The notes: generated by a model from the letters alone, not told the origin. DNA of 64,000 nucleotides from JAZDCJ01 sp036311985 (GCF_036311985.1 NZ_JAZDCJ010000013.1), one strand, 5' to 3'. Shown: positions 7,462 to 17,450, numbered from the stretch's first letter. Program-made: numbers and translations.

Positions 7462-9336
7462 CTACTCGACCGTGACCGACTTGGCCAGGTTGCGCGGCTG
7501 GTCGACGTCGAAGCCCTTGGCCGTGGCCAGCTCGCACGCGAAGATCTGCAGCGGCACGGTGGCCAGCAGCGGCATGAGCAGCGTCGGGGTCTGGCCGACG
7601 GTGAAGACGAACTCGGCGAACTGCTGCACCGACTCGTCGCCCTCCTCGGCGATCACGAGCGTCTTGGCGCCGCGGGCGCGGACCTCCTGGATGTTGGAGA
7701 CGACCTTGGAGTGCAGCGAATGGCGGCCGCGCGGAGACGGCACCACGACGAAGACCGGCTGGCCGTCGTCGATCAACGCGATCGGCCCGTGCTTGAGCTC
7801 GCCGGCGGCGAAGCCCTCGGCGTGGATGTAGGCGATCTCCTTGAGCTTGAGCGCGCCCTCCATCGCGACCGGGTAGCCGACGTGGCGGCCCAGGAACAGC
7901 ACCGAGTTCTCCTCGGCCATCGAGCGGGCGAGGGACTTGACGTCCTCGGAGCGGTCCAGGATGTCCTGGATCTGCGCGGGGATCTGCTGCAGGTCGGCGA
8001 GGATGTCCTTGATCTGCCCCGTGAAGAGGTTGCCGCGCAGCTGCGCGAGGTAGAGGCCCAGCAGGTAGGTCGCCGTGATCTGCGCCAGGAACGCCTTGGT
8101 CGAGGCGACCGCGATCTCCGGGCCCGCGTGCGTGTACAGCACGGCGTCGGACTCGCGCGGGATCGTGGACCCGTTGGTGTTGCAGATGGAGAGCGTCTTG
8201 GCGCCCTGCTCCTTGGCGTAGCGGACGGCCATGAGCGTGTCCATGGTCTCCCCCGACTGGGAGATGGACACGATGAGCGTCCTGGCGTCGACAATGGGGT
8301 CGCGGTAGCGGAACTCGTGGGAGAGCTCGACCTCCACCGGGATGCGGCACCAGTGCTCGATCGCGTACTTGGCCACCGAGCCGGCGTAGGCGGAGGTGCC
8401 GCAGGCCAGGACGATGATCTTCTGGATGTCCTTGAGTTCCCCGGCGTCGATGCGCAGCTCGTCGAGGGTCAGGCGGCCGGCGGCGTCGGAGCGGCCCAGC
8501 AGGGTGTCGGCGACGGCGGCCGGCTGGTCGTGGATCTCCTTCTCCATAAAGGACGGGAAGCCGCCCTTCTCCGCGGCGGCGGCGTCCCAGTCCACCGTGA
8601 ACTCCTTGCCCTCGGCGGGGTTGCCGAAGAAGTCGGTGATGACATGGCTCTCGGGGGTGATGGTGACGATCTGGTCCTGGCCCAGCTCGACGGCCCGGCG
8701 GGTGAAGTCGATGAAGCCGGAAACGTCCGAGCCCAGGAAGTTCTCCCCCTCCCCCAGTCCGACGACGAGCGGGGAGTTGCGCCGGGAGGCGACGACGACG
8801 CCGGGGTGCTCCGCGTGGACCGCGAGCAGCGTGAACGCGCCCTCGAGGCGCTGGGAGGCGAGCTGGAGGCTCCGGGTCAGATCGCCGCCGCCCTCGCCGC
8901 GGTAGATGTCGCCCAGCAGAGCGGCGGCGACCTCGGTGTCGGTCTCCGAGAGGAAGGTATGTCCCTTGGCCAACAGCAGGGCCTTGATCTCGGAGAAGTT
9001 CTCGATGATGCCGTTGTGGATGACCGCGAGGTTTCCGCCGTCGGCAAGGTGAGGGTGCGCGTTCTGGTCGGTCGGGCCGCCGTGCGTCGCCCAGCGGGTG
9101 TGGCCGATGCCCGTCAAGGACTCCGGCAGCGGATCCGCCTCGATGGCCTGGACCAGGTTGCCGAGCTTGCCCGACTTCTTCCGGGACTCGATCCCGGATC
9201 CGGACAGCACGGCGACGCCCGCTGAATCGTATCCGCGGTACTCGAGGCGCTTCAGGCCCTCCAGGACAACGTCCAGGGCACCATGGTCACCGGACGACTT
9301 CGTTGCAAGGCCGACGTAGCCAACAATTCCACACAT
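7462..9336 (-). CDS. glmS: Glutamine-fructose-6-phosphate aminotransferase (isomerizing)
   Basis: 624 aa. Makes glucosamine-6-phosphate from fructose-6-phosphate and glutamine, the first step to UDP-GlcNAc. The start is fixed by MCGIVGYVG, whose Cys becomes the N-terminal nucleophile of the Ntn glutaminase domain (about 1-235). Two SIS sugar-isomerase domains follow (SQSGETMDTLMAVR, and GRHVGYPVAMEGALKLKE in the second), ending in the hallmark KSVTVE tail. It is the first gene of the leftward alr/tsaE cluster and diverges from coaA. glmM, the next pathway step, lies 3.4 kb away. Confidence 0.97.
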   Translation of the reverse strand: MCGIVGYVGLATKSSGDHGALDVVLEGLKRLEYRGYDSAGVAVLSGSGIESRKKSGKLGNLVQAIEADPLPESLTGIGHTRWATHGGPTDQNAHPHLADGGNLAVIHNGIIENFSEIKALLLAKGHTFLSETDTEVAAALLGDIYRGEGGGDLTRSLQLASQRLEGAFTLLAVHAEHPGVVVASRRNSPLVVGLGEGENFLGSDVSGFIDFTRRAVELGQDQIVTITPESHVITDFFGNPAEGKEFTVDWDAAAAEKGGFPSFMEKEIHDQPAAVADTLLGRSDAAGRLTLDELRIDAGELKDIQKIIVLACGTSAYAGSVAKYAIEHWCRIPVEVELSHEFRYRDPIVDARTLIVSISQSGETMDTLMAVRYAKEQGAKTLSICNTNGSTIPRESDAVLYTHAGPEIAVASTKAFLAQITATYLLGLYLAQLRGNLFTGQIKDILADLQQIPAQIQDILDRSEDVKSLARSMAEENSVLFLGRHVGYPVAMEGALKLKEIAYIHAEGFAAGELKHGPIALIDDGQPVFVVVPSPRGRHSLHSKVVSNIQEVRARGAKTLVIAEEGDESVQQFAEFVFTVGQTPTLLMPLLATVPLQIFACELATAKGFDVDQPRNLAKSVTVE

Positions 9337-9384
9337 GCGCACCAGATTACCCTGCCCCGCCAGCGACCCCGTTGCGCCGCGCGT

Positions 9385-9421
9385 TTGGGAAGGACGGTGA
9401 ACATTGGCACAATTCCTTGGG
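9385..9421 (+). promoter_or_regulatory. Candidate promoter giving a leaderless coaA transcript
   Basis: TTGGGA (9385-9390) and CACAAT (9408-9413) are separated by 17 bp, and the last base of the -10-like hexamer is 7 nt before GTG 9421. That places the predicted transcription start on the start codon itself. No ribosome site precedes GTG 9421, which agrees with leaderless translation, common in actinobacteria. Confidence 0.4.
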
Positions 9422-10380
9422 TGACTGAACCCCGAGGCCATGACAACGGCGTCTCGCCCTTCGTCGAGCTGGAGCGCCCTACGTGGGCACGGCTGGCCCA
9501 CGAGATCGAACAGCCGCTCAACGAGGAGGACCTCGTTCGGCTGCAGGGCCTCGGCGAGCAGCTGGACCTCGACGAGATCCGCGACGTCTACCTCCCCCTC
9601 TCCCGGCTCCTGAACCTCTACGTCCAGGGCGCCGGCCGGTTGCACCAGGCCACCAACACCTTCCTCGGGGAGTCGACGCAGCGCACGCCGTTCGTCATCG
9701 GCGTCGCCGGCTCGGTTGCCGTGGGCAAGTCGACGACGGCCCGCGTCCTCCAGGAGATGCTGCGCCGTTGGCCGGACACTCCGAACGTCCAGCTCATCAC
9801 CACGGATGGCTTCCTCTACCCCAATGCGGTCCTCGAGCGGCGGGGCCTCATGCAACGCAAGGGATTCCCCGAGTCCTACGACCGCCGACGCCTCCTCCGC
9901 TTCGTCGCCGAGGTGAAGTCCGGCGCCGAGGAGGTGCGCGCCCCCTGGTACTCGCATTTGAGCTACGACATCGTCCCGGACAAGGAGGTCGTGGTCACCC
10001 GGCCGGACGTCCTGATCGTCGAGGGGCTGAACGTCCTGGCCCCGGCCCGTGTCCGCTCCGACGGCACCTCGGGTCTGACACTGAGCGACTTCTTCGACTT
10101 CTCGGTCTACGTGGACGCCCGCACGAGTGATATCGAGGAATGGTACGTCCGCCGCTTTATGAAGCTGCGCCACGGCGCCTTTGCGGACCCCCAGTCCTAC
10201 TTCCACCGCTACGCGAGCCTGAGCGACGACGAGGCCCGGGCGACCGCATTGGGAATCTGGAAGCGCATCAACGAACCGAACCTCCGCAAGAACGTCCTGC
10301 CGACCCGGGGACGTGCCCAACTGGTGCTGACCAAGGACGCGGACCATTCCATCCGCCGCATGCTGCTGCGCAAGATCTAG
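9421..10380 (+). CDS. coaA: Pantothenate kinase, type I
   Basis: 319 aa. Phosphorylates pantothenate, the committed step of CoA synthesis. The P-loop is GVAGSVAVGKSTTARVL, followed by ITTDGFLYPN, RKGFPESYD and ADHSIRRMLLRKI at the C-terminus, all typical of prokaryotic type I enzymes. GTG 9421 gives the usual family length; an in-frame GTG at 9397 has GGAAGGA only 2 nt upstream, too close. The start is also supported by promoter-like elements positioned for a leaderless message. It is divergent from glmS with an 84-bp gap and is followed by mscL on the same strand. Confidence 0.93.
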   Translation: MTEPRGHDNGVSPFVELERPTWARLAHEIEQPLNEEDLVRLQGLGEQLDLDEIRDVYLPLSRLLNLYVQGAGRLHQATNTFLGESTQRTPFVIGVAGSVAVGKSTTARVLQEMLRRWPDTPNVQLITTDGFLYPNAVLERRGLMQRKGFPESYDRRRLLRFVAEVKSGAEEVRAPWYSHLSYDIVPDKEVVVTRPDVLIVEGLNVLAPARVRSDGTSGLTLSDFFDFSVYVDARTSDIEEWYVRRFMKLRHGAFADPQSYFHRYASLSDDEARATALGIWKRINEPNLRKNVLPTRGRAQLVLTKDADHSIRRMLLRKI

Positions 10381-10502
10381 CCACGTCTCGGCGCGAGGAT
10401 CCCCCGGCCGGATCGTGACGCCACCTACTGGTGGATAAAGTTCACAAAAAGAGTGCCCACATATCCCCCACGATGCGTATGCGGGGTTGTACTCTGGCTC
10501 TT

Positions 10503-10886
10503 ATGATCCAGGGATTCAAAGAATTCATCATGAAGGGCAACGTCGTAGACCTTGCCGTCGCCGTTGTCATGGGCGGCGCCTTCGGCGCCGTCGTCACCGC
10601 ACTGGTCGACAGCGTCCTGATGCCGCTGATCTCCATGCTGGTGGGAACCCCCAACTTCGACGAGTTCCTCGTCTTCGGGGCCGTCAAGCTGGGCGTCTTC
10701 CTGACCGCCCTCGTCAACTTCCTGCTGGTCGCCGCGGCCATCTACTTCGTCGTCGTCATGCCGATGAACAAGATGATCGAGCGCCGCAACGCCCGCCTGG
10801 GCATCACGGAAGAGGAAGAGGCCGTCGACCCGCAGATCGCGCTCCTCACGGAGATCCGCGATTCGCTGAAGACGAACCGCGCCTAA
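10503..10886 (+). CDS. mscL: Large-conductance mechanosensitive channel
   Basis: 127 aa. Homopentameric membrane channel that opens on membrane tension to release osmolytes. The start MIQGFKEFIMKGNVVDLAVA is the conserved amphipathic N-helix plus the pore-lining TM1 (VVMGGAFGAVVTALV). TM2 is LGVFLTALVNFLLVAAAIYF, and a charged C-terminal bundle (MNKMIERRNARLGITEEEE) follows. No Shine-Dalgarno is evident and TACTCT (10490-10495) lies 7 nt before the ATG, so it may be leaderless. A hairpin terminator follows. Confidence 0.95.
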   Translation: MIQGFKEFIMKGNVVDLAVAVVMGGAFGAVVTALVDSVLMPLISMLVGTPNFDEFLVFGAVKLGVFLTALVNFLLVAAAIYFVVVMPMNKMIERRNARLGITEEEEAVDPQIALLTEIRDSLKTNRA

Positions 10887-10900
10887 CGAACATCCATCTG

Positions 10901-10930
10901 CTGGCGGGGTCTCGTAAGGGGTCCCGCCAG
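10901..10930. terminator. Hairpin between convergent mscL and histidine kinase genes
   Basis: CTGGCGGG...CCCGCCAG forms an 8-bp stem around a 14-nt loop, followed on the plus strand by TTCTGTC. It lies 15 bp after the mscL stop and probably serves both convergent genes. Confidence 0.6.
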
Positions 10931-10986
10931 TTCTGTCATCTGGACCGGGTGTCGCACCACCATTGCTGAAGACCCGCGCGCTGCAG

Positions 10987-12629
10987 CTACGACCCGCGTT
11001 CCGCGAACCCCCGACAGCTGTGCGCCGCGCGGGTCAAATTCCTCGCCACCGGCAGCGTGACGGTCATATCCGTTCCCTGCGCGGGCCAGCTCCGGGCCTC
11101 GATGCTGCCGCCGTGCGCCTCGACGAGCTCCTTCGCGATCGCCAGCCCGAGGCCCGCACCCCCGATGGCCGTCTTGCGCACACTCGAGGTGCGGTAGAAG
11201 CGAACAAAGAGCCGGTCCAGCTCGTCCGGGCTCATGCCGATGCCCGTATCCCCCACGGTGAAGACAACCTGGTCGTGGATCCGGTACGCGTTGAGGGACA
11301 CGGTGCCTCCGGAAGGCGTGTACTTGATGGCGTTGGACAAGAGGTTGTCCACCACCTGGCCCAGGCGGAGCTCGTCGCCCTCGACGACGAGACCCTCGTC
11401 GATGGACCCGTCCACGGTCAGGCCGGCCGCCGATGCCCGCGGCTGCTGCGATTCGAGGGCGCGCTGGAGAACCTGCGACAGGTCGACGCGCTCCCGGCGG
11501 ATTTCGAGCCTTCCCGAAGCGGCGTCCAGGAGGTCGTTCACCAGACCCAGAAGCCGCTTCGAATTGCGTTGGATGACCGCAAGGTACGTCGCGAGACCCG
11601 GCGCTTCCTTCGCCTCCTCGCGGGCCATCTCGACGTAGCCGATGATCGAGGTCAGCGGCGTGCGCAGGTCGTGGTTGACGTTGGAGAGGAAGTCGTCCCG
11701 CGCGGCGAGGGCCTCGACGAGGTCCGTGACGTCGTGGAAGACCGTGACGGCGCCGCGGCTGCGCCGTCGGCGGCGCGCTGGGTGCGGGCCGAGACCGAGT
11801 AGGCCCGCTGGAGGCCGGACGGGCCCGCCCAGATCAACTGCCCGTCGAACTCCTCCCCCGTGACCGCGCGGCGCACGGGCCGCTGCTCGGGCGGGATCGG
11901 CGTGACGCGGTCCTCCCCGAACAGCAGGAGCTCTGCCTCGGTGGGGTCCGGGTGGTCCTCCGGCGTCACGAGCTCGTGGATGGCGTCCTGCTGCCGGTTG
12001 CGCAGCACATCGTGGCCGCCGGCGTCCGTCACGACGACGCCGACGTTCGCGGCGTTGAGGATGCCGTTGAGCAGCGCGCGGCGCTCCTCGGACTTCGCGA
12101 GCGCCTCGTTGAACTTCCGATTCTCGGCGGCCACCGTGGAGGAGACGACCTGGATGGCGATCGTGAAGGCGAGGATCAGGATGGGGATGAGCGCCGGGCG
12201 GAAGTAGTGGTCCAGGCCCTTGGTGCCGTCATCCGCGGAGCGCTGCTGGAGGTGCAGGATGACGGAGGGGATGACGACGGCGCCGATCCGGGTCAGCGTC
12301 GGGACGACCCGGGCCCAGGCGAACCAGAAGTAGGGCAGCGCGAGCAGGACCGAGAGGCCGGCGAGGGCGTAGTGCCCCGCGATGGCGATGACGCACAGGC
12401 CAACGAGGTTCGCCGCCGGGATCAGCAGCTGCCGGATGAACCGCTGGGTCTCCCAGCGGACGGTGAACGCCGCGGCCGTGGCGCACACGATGATGCCCGT
12501 GCCCACCCAGAGCCAGGCGTCGCCGTCGTCCGGCCGTTCGGGGTGCGTCGTGAACGTGAAGAACAGGACCATCGCGACGGCGACGACGGTCGGCAGCTGG
12601 TTCAGCATGACGGCCGCGCGCGGGGTCAT
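10987..12629 (-). pseudogene. Membrane sensor histidine kinase with a frameshift
   Basis: The frame from about 12629 (MTPRAAVMLNQLP; the start is uncertain, 12686 also possible) encodes five to six hydrophobic helices (about residues 8-165), then a PAS-like sensor (LLNGILNAANVGVVVTDAGG). The catalytic half is in another frame: the H-box SNVNHDLRTPLTSIIGY, N-box NLLSNAIKYTP, G1 GDTGIGM and G2 GGAGLGLAIAKELVEAHGG, ending at 10987. One missing base in the GC-run near 11755-11765 joins the two parts perfectly, predicting about 550 aa. Every catalytic motif is intact, which argues for a recent mutation or a sequencing indel rather than long decay. No response regulator is adjacent. Confidence 0.75.
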
Positions 12630-12727
12630 GGTCGGGACGTCGTCCCTCAGCCCATGACGCGGCCCATCTGCCGGAACTGCGTCCACGTGCTGGGCGCGGT
12701 CCCCTGGTTCTCTGCCGTCACGGTCCG

Positions 12728-14074
12728 TCAGAGGGCGAGCGCGGTCTGCACCGTCTCCGCCAGGCTCCGGGCCACCGATTCCGCGGTGCCGTGGTCAGCG
12801 GCCTCGACCATGACGCGCACGACGGGCTCGGTGCCGGAGGGGCGGAGGAGGACGCGGCCGGTACTGCCGAGCTCGTCGGCCGCGGAGCGGACGGCATCGG
12901 CGACGGCGCCGTTGCTGGAGACGGCCGACTTGTCGACGTCGCGGACGTTGATGAGGACCTGGGGCAGAACCGTCATCATGGACGCCAGCTCCTTGAGGCT
13001 CTTTCCGGTGGCCGCGACGCGGGCGGCCAGCTGCAGGCCCGTGAGGACGCCGTCGCCGGTGGTGGCGTAGTCGGAGAAGATCACGTGGCCGGACTGCTCG
13101 CCGCCGAGGCTGTAGCCCTCGGCGCGCATCGCCTCGAGGACGTAGCGGTCGCCGACGGCCGTCTCGCGGATGGCGATGCCGGCGGCCTCCATGGCCAGCT
13201 TGAGGCCGAGGTTGCTCATGACGGTGGCCACGAGGGTGTCGTCCTTGAGCTTGCCCTGGTCCTTGAGGGTCGTGGCCATGATGGCCATGATCTGATCGCC
13301 GTCGACGATGGAGCCCTCGTGGTCCACGGCGAGGCAGCGGTCGGCGTCGCCGTCGTGCGCGATGCCGAGCGCCGCGCCGTGTTCGACGACGGCGGCCTGC
13401 AGCTTCTCCAGGTGGGTGGACCCGTAGCCGTCGTTGATGTTGATGCCGTCCGGGTCGGCGCCGATGACGACGACGTCGGCACCTGCGGCGGCGAAGACCT
13501 CGGGTGAGCAGCCGCTCGCGGCTCCGTGGGCGCAGTCGAGGACGACCTTGAGGCCCTCGAGGCGGTTGGGCAGCGTGCCGAGGAGGTGGACGACGTAGCG
13601 GTCCTCGGCATCGGCGAAGCGGCGCACGCGGCCGACATCCGCGCCGAGCGGACGCAGCGGCTCGAGCTCGAGCTGGGCCTCGATGGCATCCTCGAGCGCG
13701 TCGTCGAGCTTCTGGCCGCCGCGTGCGAGGAACTTGATGCCGTTGTCGGGCGCGGCGTTGTGGGAGGCCGAGATCATGACGCCGAAGTCGGCGTCCAAAT
13801 CTGCGACGAGGTAAGCGGCCGCAGGCGTCGGCAGTGTCCCCGCGTCGAAGACATCGACCCCAGCTGCGGCGAGCCCGGCTTCGATGGCGGCCGAGATGAA
13901 GTCGCCACTGATGCGCGGGTCCTTGGCGACGACGGCGACTGGACGCTTACCGGCCGGCACCTGGTTGAAACCGAGGACGACGGCCGCGGCCTGAGCGAGG
14001 CCCATCGCCAATTGAGGCGTAATGAGGACATTCGCCTTCCCTCGTACACCATCGGTACCGAACAACCGTGCCAT
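12728..14074 (-). CDS. glmM: Phosphoglucosamine mutase
   Basis: 448 aa. Converts glucosamine-6-phosphate into glucosamine-1-phosphate on the way to UDP-GlcNAc. The start MARLFGTDGVRG is the universal N-terminus. The active-site serine loop is MISASHNAAPDNGIKF, magnesium is bound by AHDGDADRC, the sugar loop is EQSGHVIFSDYATTGDG and the phosphate loop RPSGTEPVVRVMVEA. It is transcribed toward the kinase locus and separated from rpsI by the LuxR/DUF559 insertion. The upstream region carries a TACACGTGTA palindrome at 14144-14153 that could be a regulatory site. Confidence 0.97.
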   Translation of the reverse strand: MARLFGTDGVRGKANVLITPQLAMGLAQAAAVVLGFNQVPAGKRPVAVVAKDPRISGDFISAAIEAGLAAAGVDVFDAGTLPTPAAAYLVADLDADFGVMISASHNAAPDNGIKFLARGGQKLDDALEDAIEAQLELEPLRPLGADVGRVRRFADAEDRYVVHLLGTLPNRLEGLKVVLDCAHGAASGCSPEVFAAAGADVVVIGADPDGININDGYGSTHLEKLQAAVVEHGAALGIAHDGDADRCLAVDHEGSIVDGDQIMAIMATTLKDQGKLKDDTLVATVMSNLGLKLAMEAAGIAIRETAVGDRYVLEAMRAEGYSLGGEQSGHVIFSDYATTGDGVLTGLQLAARVAATGKSLKELASMMTVLPQVLINVRDVDKSAVSSNGAVADAVRSAADELGSTGRVLLRPSGTEPVVRVMVEAADHGTAESVARSLAETVQTALAL

Positions 14075-14739
14075 AGGACTCCAGACATCGAGCTGGCCGC
14101 CAGCCAAAGTGGTCCCCCCGGATCCGGCACAGCGGCAGCAATCTACACGTGTATAACCACATCGAGTGTACGTCACGGGTCCACGCGGCTCGTCCCCCGT
14201 GATGGACCGGACGCTTTCCGGCCCTTGGGTGCTACGTCACCGGGCCGAGCAGGTAATCGACCGAGGCGTGCTTCCCCATGCCGCAGGGCGCTTCCGGATC
14301 GCCGGCGACGGGAACGCACAAGAACCGTTCCGTCTCGTTTCACGGACCCGACGGTGGCACCCGGGCCGCATACCAAAGAGACCACCGGCACCGGGCTGGA
14401 CGCGTGGGAGAGCCCCAGCGTCTTGAACCATGGGGAAGGGTGATTTTCGGGGTGAAATCCGCCCGTTCCTCTCCACGTGGAGACCCGTGACCGTGTACGC
14501 GCCGATAGCCTGAACCGATCCCTTGGCATCTTCCGGCGCCCGCTACAGGGAGCCAGGGCGCCGGGCCAGGGGATCACCGCCGAAGGGTCGGTACGCACTT
14601 GGGGGCACTACCGGCCCTTCGGCGCGTCCGGGCCAGACCCGCGCGCCTCCGGCCAGCGCCGCCCGCGCGGAACCCTCCCGAGCCGGCCCCGCGCCCGCGG
14701 AAGCCGGGGCCAGGAGGCGCGCGTCCGGCGTCGTACCGG
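14075..14739. other. Intergenic region between glmM and the LuxR gene, with a terminator
   Basis: No coding gene supported. Contents: the perfect 10-bp palindrome TACACGTGTA (14144-14153), 70 bp upstream of glmM; a small inverted repeat TCACGGG/CCCGTGA near 14172-14203; a strong hairpin at 14578-14624; and the sequence GCGTCCGGCGTCGTACCGG (14721-14739), identical to 531-549 and abutting the LuxR stop codon. Confidence 0.5.
14578..14624. terminator. Hairpin downstream of the LuxR gene
   Basis: CGCCGAAGGG pairs with CCCTTCGGCG (10 bp), extended inward by GGTA/TACC around a G-rich loop. It is about 115 bp past the leftward LuxR stop; a bidirectional factor-independent terminator without a U-tract is the likeliest role. 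Confidence 0.5.
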
Positions 14740-17298
14740 CTAGAGGAAGCCCCACTCCCGGGCGGCCTGCACGGCCTCCTCCCGCGAGGACACCCCGAGC
14801 TTGCGGTACAGCGACGCCGCCTGCGCCTTCACCGTGTTCACCGAGACGTGCTCCTGCGCCGCGAGCTCCGCCCGGCCCAGCCCCCGCGCGATCCCCGCGA
14901 GCACCGCGAGCTCCCGCGTCGTCAGCTGCGGCCGCGGCGACTGCCCCCGCCAGCGCGTGTACCAGATGGCGTCCAGCCGCGCCCGCTCCTCCGGCGCCAG
15001 CCCCAGCGCGTCCCCGACCGCCCCGCGGTGCGCCGGCGTCTGCCACAGGCCCAGCAGGTCGATCAGCGCCCCGCCGGAGCGGTGGTTGCCCGCGAGCTCC
15101 CGCAGGACCTCCGGCGGCAGCTCCCGGTGCCCCTCGAGCGCGATCTGCATGACCCGCGCCCCGAAGCGCGAACGCGCGCTCGCCCCTTCCTGCCACGCGA
15201 GCGCCCGCGCCCGCGCCGTGGCCGCCTCCAGATCGCCCGTGGCCGCCTTGAGCCAGATGTCCAGCAGCGGGCCCTCCGCGCCCAGCTCCTCCGGGCGCAG
15301 CCTCGGCGGATCGAAGCGGCCCGCCGAGAGCGCCGCGAACCACTTCGCCGCCTCCAACAGCCGCACGGCGAGCGGGTTCGCCGCCGACTTGCGCGCCTGC
15401 TGCAGCGAGGAGATGAGCCCGTAGCCTCCCATCGGCGAGCCCGTGAGCACCTGGTGGCGCGCCGCGAGGCTCGCGTGCGCCGGCCACAGCGTGTGGTGGT
15501 CCGGCAGCGGCGGCAGCTCGGCGAGAATGCGCCCGAGCTCCTCGATATCCAGGGCCTCGAACGCGAGCTGGGCGCGCGCGAGGCGGGCCGCCCGGCCCAT
15601 GACCGGCTCGCCCCACGGCAGCAGCGCCGCCTGCAGCCCGTAGAGACGCAGCCACTGCCGGGTCTGCTCCGAGTCCCCATCCATCGCGGTGATGAGCGCC
15701 AGGTGCGCCGCCGCGGCCGAGGTGACCTGCGGGGCATTGCCGCGCAGGCCGTAGGACAGGCAGGAGCGGAACGCCTCGAACGCCTCGCGGTCCCGGCCCG
15801 CGAGCAGCAGCTGCAGGGCGCACTCGCCCTCCACCATGCCGCAGAGCAGGCGGGAGGCCGCCGCGGAGTCGTCCGCCGCGCGGATCACGGGGCGCAGCGC
15901 CGCCGCCCGGTCCGCGGCCTCCTTCACGTGCCCGCGGTGGCGCAGCGTGTAGACCTCCACGAGGCCCACCGTCAGCGCGAGGCCGTCCGCCTGGTGCGCG
16001 AGGCCCTCCGCGAGCTCCGTCAGCCGGGCCGCCGCCGCGTCCTCCCGGTACCCCTCCCCCGTGCCGTGCCCGCCGGCCACGAGGTCCACGCCGCCCATGA
16101 GCGCCGCGAGCAGCTCAACGCCGACCGCGGCCAGGCTCGATTCGCGCAGCAGCGCCCGCGGGGCCCGCTCCATCGCCCGGCGCAGGCGGACCGGGTTCTG
16201 GGCCAGCAGCTCCGCCCAGCGGCCCGCCGCGAGCACGTCCAGGAGCGGCTTCCACCAGTGGTGCTCCTCCACCGCGTCCAGGACCTCCCGGCCGTGGCCC
16301 GCGGCGATCCCCGCGTCCAGGACCATCCGCACCCACGCGTGGTCCTGCCCGGCGTCGTGCGTGGTGCGCAGCGATCGGACCACGGCCTGGCGGATGACCT
16401 TGGGGGTGCGGACGTTGCCGTCCAGGCCAGTCACCGCGAGCCCCGCGGCCTGCAGTTCACGGCACGACGGCGGCGCCTGGCCGCCGTCCGCGAGCATCCG
16501 CCAGACGCTGTCGTCCAGGACCGGGAGGAACGCCATCCGGGCCAGGCGGCGGTCCGGGTCCGCGGCGCGCAGCCACGTGCGCAGGCCCGTGACGACGGCC
16601 TCCACGGGGTCCGTGGGCAGGGCCGTCGCGGCGACGGGCGGGCGGCGGGCGGCGCTCCGGCGGGTGGACGTCGAGGCGGCGGCGGTCGAGGCCGCGGCGG
16701 TCGTCGAGGCCGCGGCCGCGCCGGGGCCGTCGGCGTTGATGCCATGCCCGGGCAGATCCAGGGTCGCCGCGTCCGGCAGGGGCGCACCCGTGCGGGAGCT
16801 CAGGGCGATGAGCGCCCTGTTGTCCAGGGCCTCGAGGGCGTTGCGCCAGCCGCCGGCCAGGTCGTAGAGCGCGTCCGCGGTCGGCAGCGAGGCGTCCTCG
16901 AGGCCGCCGCGGCGGGCGGCGAGCCACGTGCCGACCTCGGCGCGGTCCAGGAGCAGCTCCGCGAGCTCGACCGTCTCACAGTCGATCCGGTCCTGCAGCT
17001 CCGACCAGTCCTGGTCCGGGAGCGCGACGAGCGCGATGCGCAGCCGGGCGTCGTTCTGCAGGCGCGAGTGGATCGAGGCGACGAGCTCGGCGTGGTGGCG
17101 GTTCGCCGGCGGCGAGTACTCGAGGATCCCGCCGCCGAGGGTGCGCAGCCAGTGCCGGGCGAAGCGCATCCGGCCCGAGCCCTTCGGCGCCAGGACCAGG
17201 AGCAGGCGCGTCGAGCCGTCGAGGACCCGGGGCCGGGTGGCGAAGCGGTCCCACGTCGGCGGCGCCGAGGCCGCCGTGCCGTCCTGCGAAAAACTCAA
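14740..17298 (-). CDS. Large LuxR-family transcriptional regulator with degenerate ATP site
   Basis: 852 aa. The start chosen is TTG 17298 because AAGGGG lies 6 nt upstream; the frame stays open for 74 more codons without a good ribosome site. The N-terminus resembles the STAND/MalT-type NTPase, but the Walker A segment reads LVLAPKGSGRMRF, so the lysine and Ser/Thr of GKS/T are gone and ATP binding is doubtful. A long Ala/Leu-rich helical middle (TPR-like) follows. The C-terminal 60 residues are a LuxR helix-turn-helix (LTTRELAVLAGIARGLGRAE, HVSVNTVKAQAASLYRKLGV). Target and signal are unknown. Upstream lies a 94-bp family-2 repeat and a divergent nuclease-like gene. Confidence 0.8.
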   Translation of the reverse strand: MSFSQDGTAASAPPTWDRFATRPRVLDGSTRLLLVLAPKGSGRMRFARHWLRTLGGGILEYSPPANRHHAELVASIHSRLQNDARLRIALVALPDQDWSELQDRIDCETVELAELLLDRAEVGTWLAARRGGLEDASLPTADALYDLAGGWRNALEALDNRALIALSSRTGAPLPDAATLDLPGHGINADGPGAAAASTTAAASTAAASTSTRRSAARRPPVAATALPTDPVEAVVTGLRTWLRAADPDRRLARMAFLPVLDDSVWRMLADGGQAPPSCRELQAAGLAVTGLDGNVRTPKVIRQAVVRSLRTTHDAGQDHAWVRMVLDAGIAAGHGREVLDAVEEHHWWKPLLDVLAAGRWAELLAQNPVRLRRAMERAPRALLRESSLAAVGVELLAALMGGVDLVAGGHGTGEGYREDAAAARLTELAEGLAHQADGLALTVGLVEVYTLRHRGHVKEAADRAAALRPVIRAADDSAAASRLLCGMVEGECALQLLLAGRDREAFEAFRSCLSYGLRGNAPQVTSAAAAHLALITAMDGDSEQTRQWLRLYGLQAALLPWGEPVMGRAARLARAQLAFEALDIEELGRILAELPPLPDHHTLWPAHASLAARHQVLTGSPMGGYGLISSLQQARKSAANPLAVRLLEAAKWFAALSAGRFDPPRLRPEELGAEGPLLDIWLKAATGDLEAATARARALAWQEGASARSRFGARVMQIALEGHRELPPEVLRELAGNHRSGGALIDLLGLWQTPAHRGAVGDALGLAPEERARLDAIWYTRWRGQSPRPQLTTRELAVLAGIARGLGRAELAAQEHVSVNTVKAQAASLYRKLGVSSREEAVQAAREWGFL

Positions 17299-17450
17299 AC
17301 ACGTCCCCTTGAGAATGTCCTTGCCGCCGTTGCGATGCGGTGCCCCCTTGAAAGGCCATGCTAAGGCATCCTGGCCGTGCCTCGTCACAGGAGACGGCCG
17401 TTCCGCCACCGGCTTCGCCTCGCTGACTCGGCGCCCGAGTGAGTCGACGG

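Noticed and set aside
5684..9225. Very long antisense open frames across nnr, acpS and glmS
   Set aside because: In this GC-rich DNA stops are rare in all frames; the translations are low-complexity Arg/Ala/Gly/Leu and have no family match, whereas the opposite strand encodes clear enzymes.
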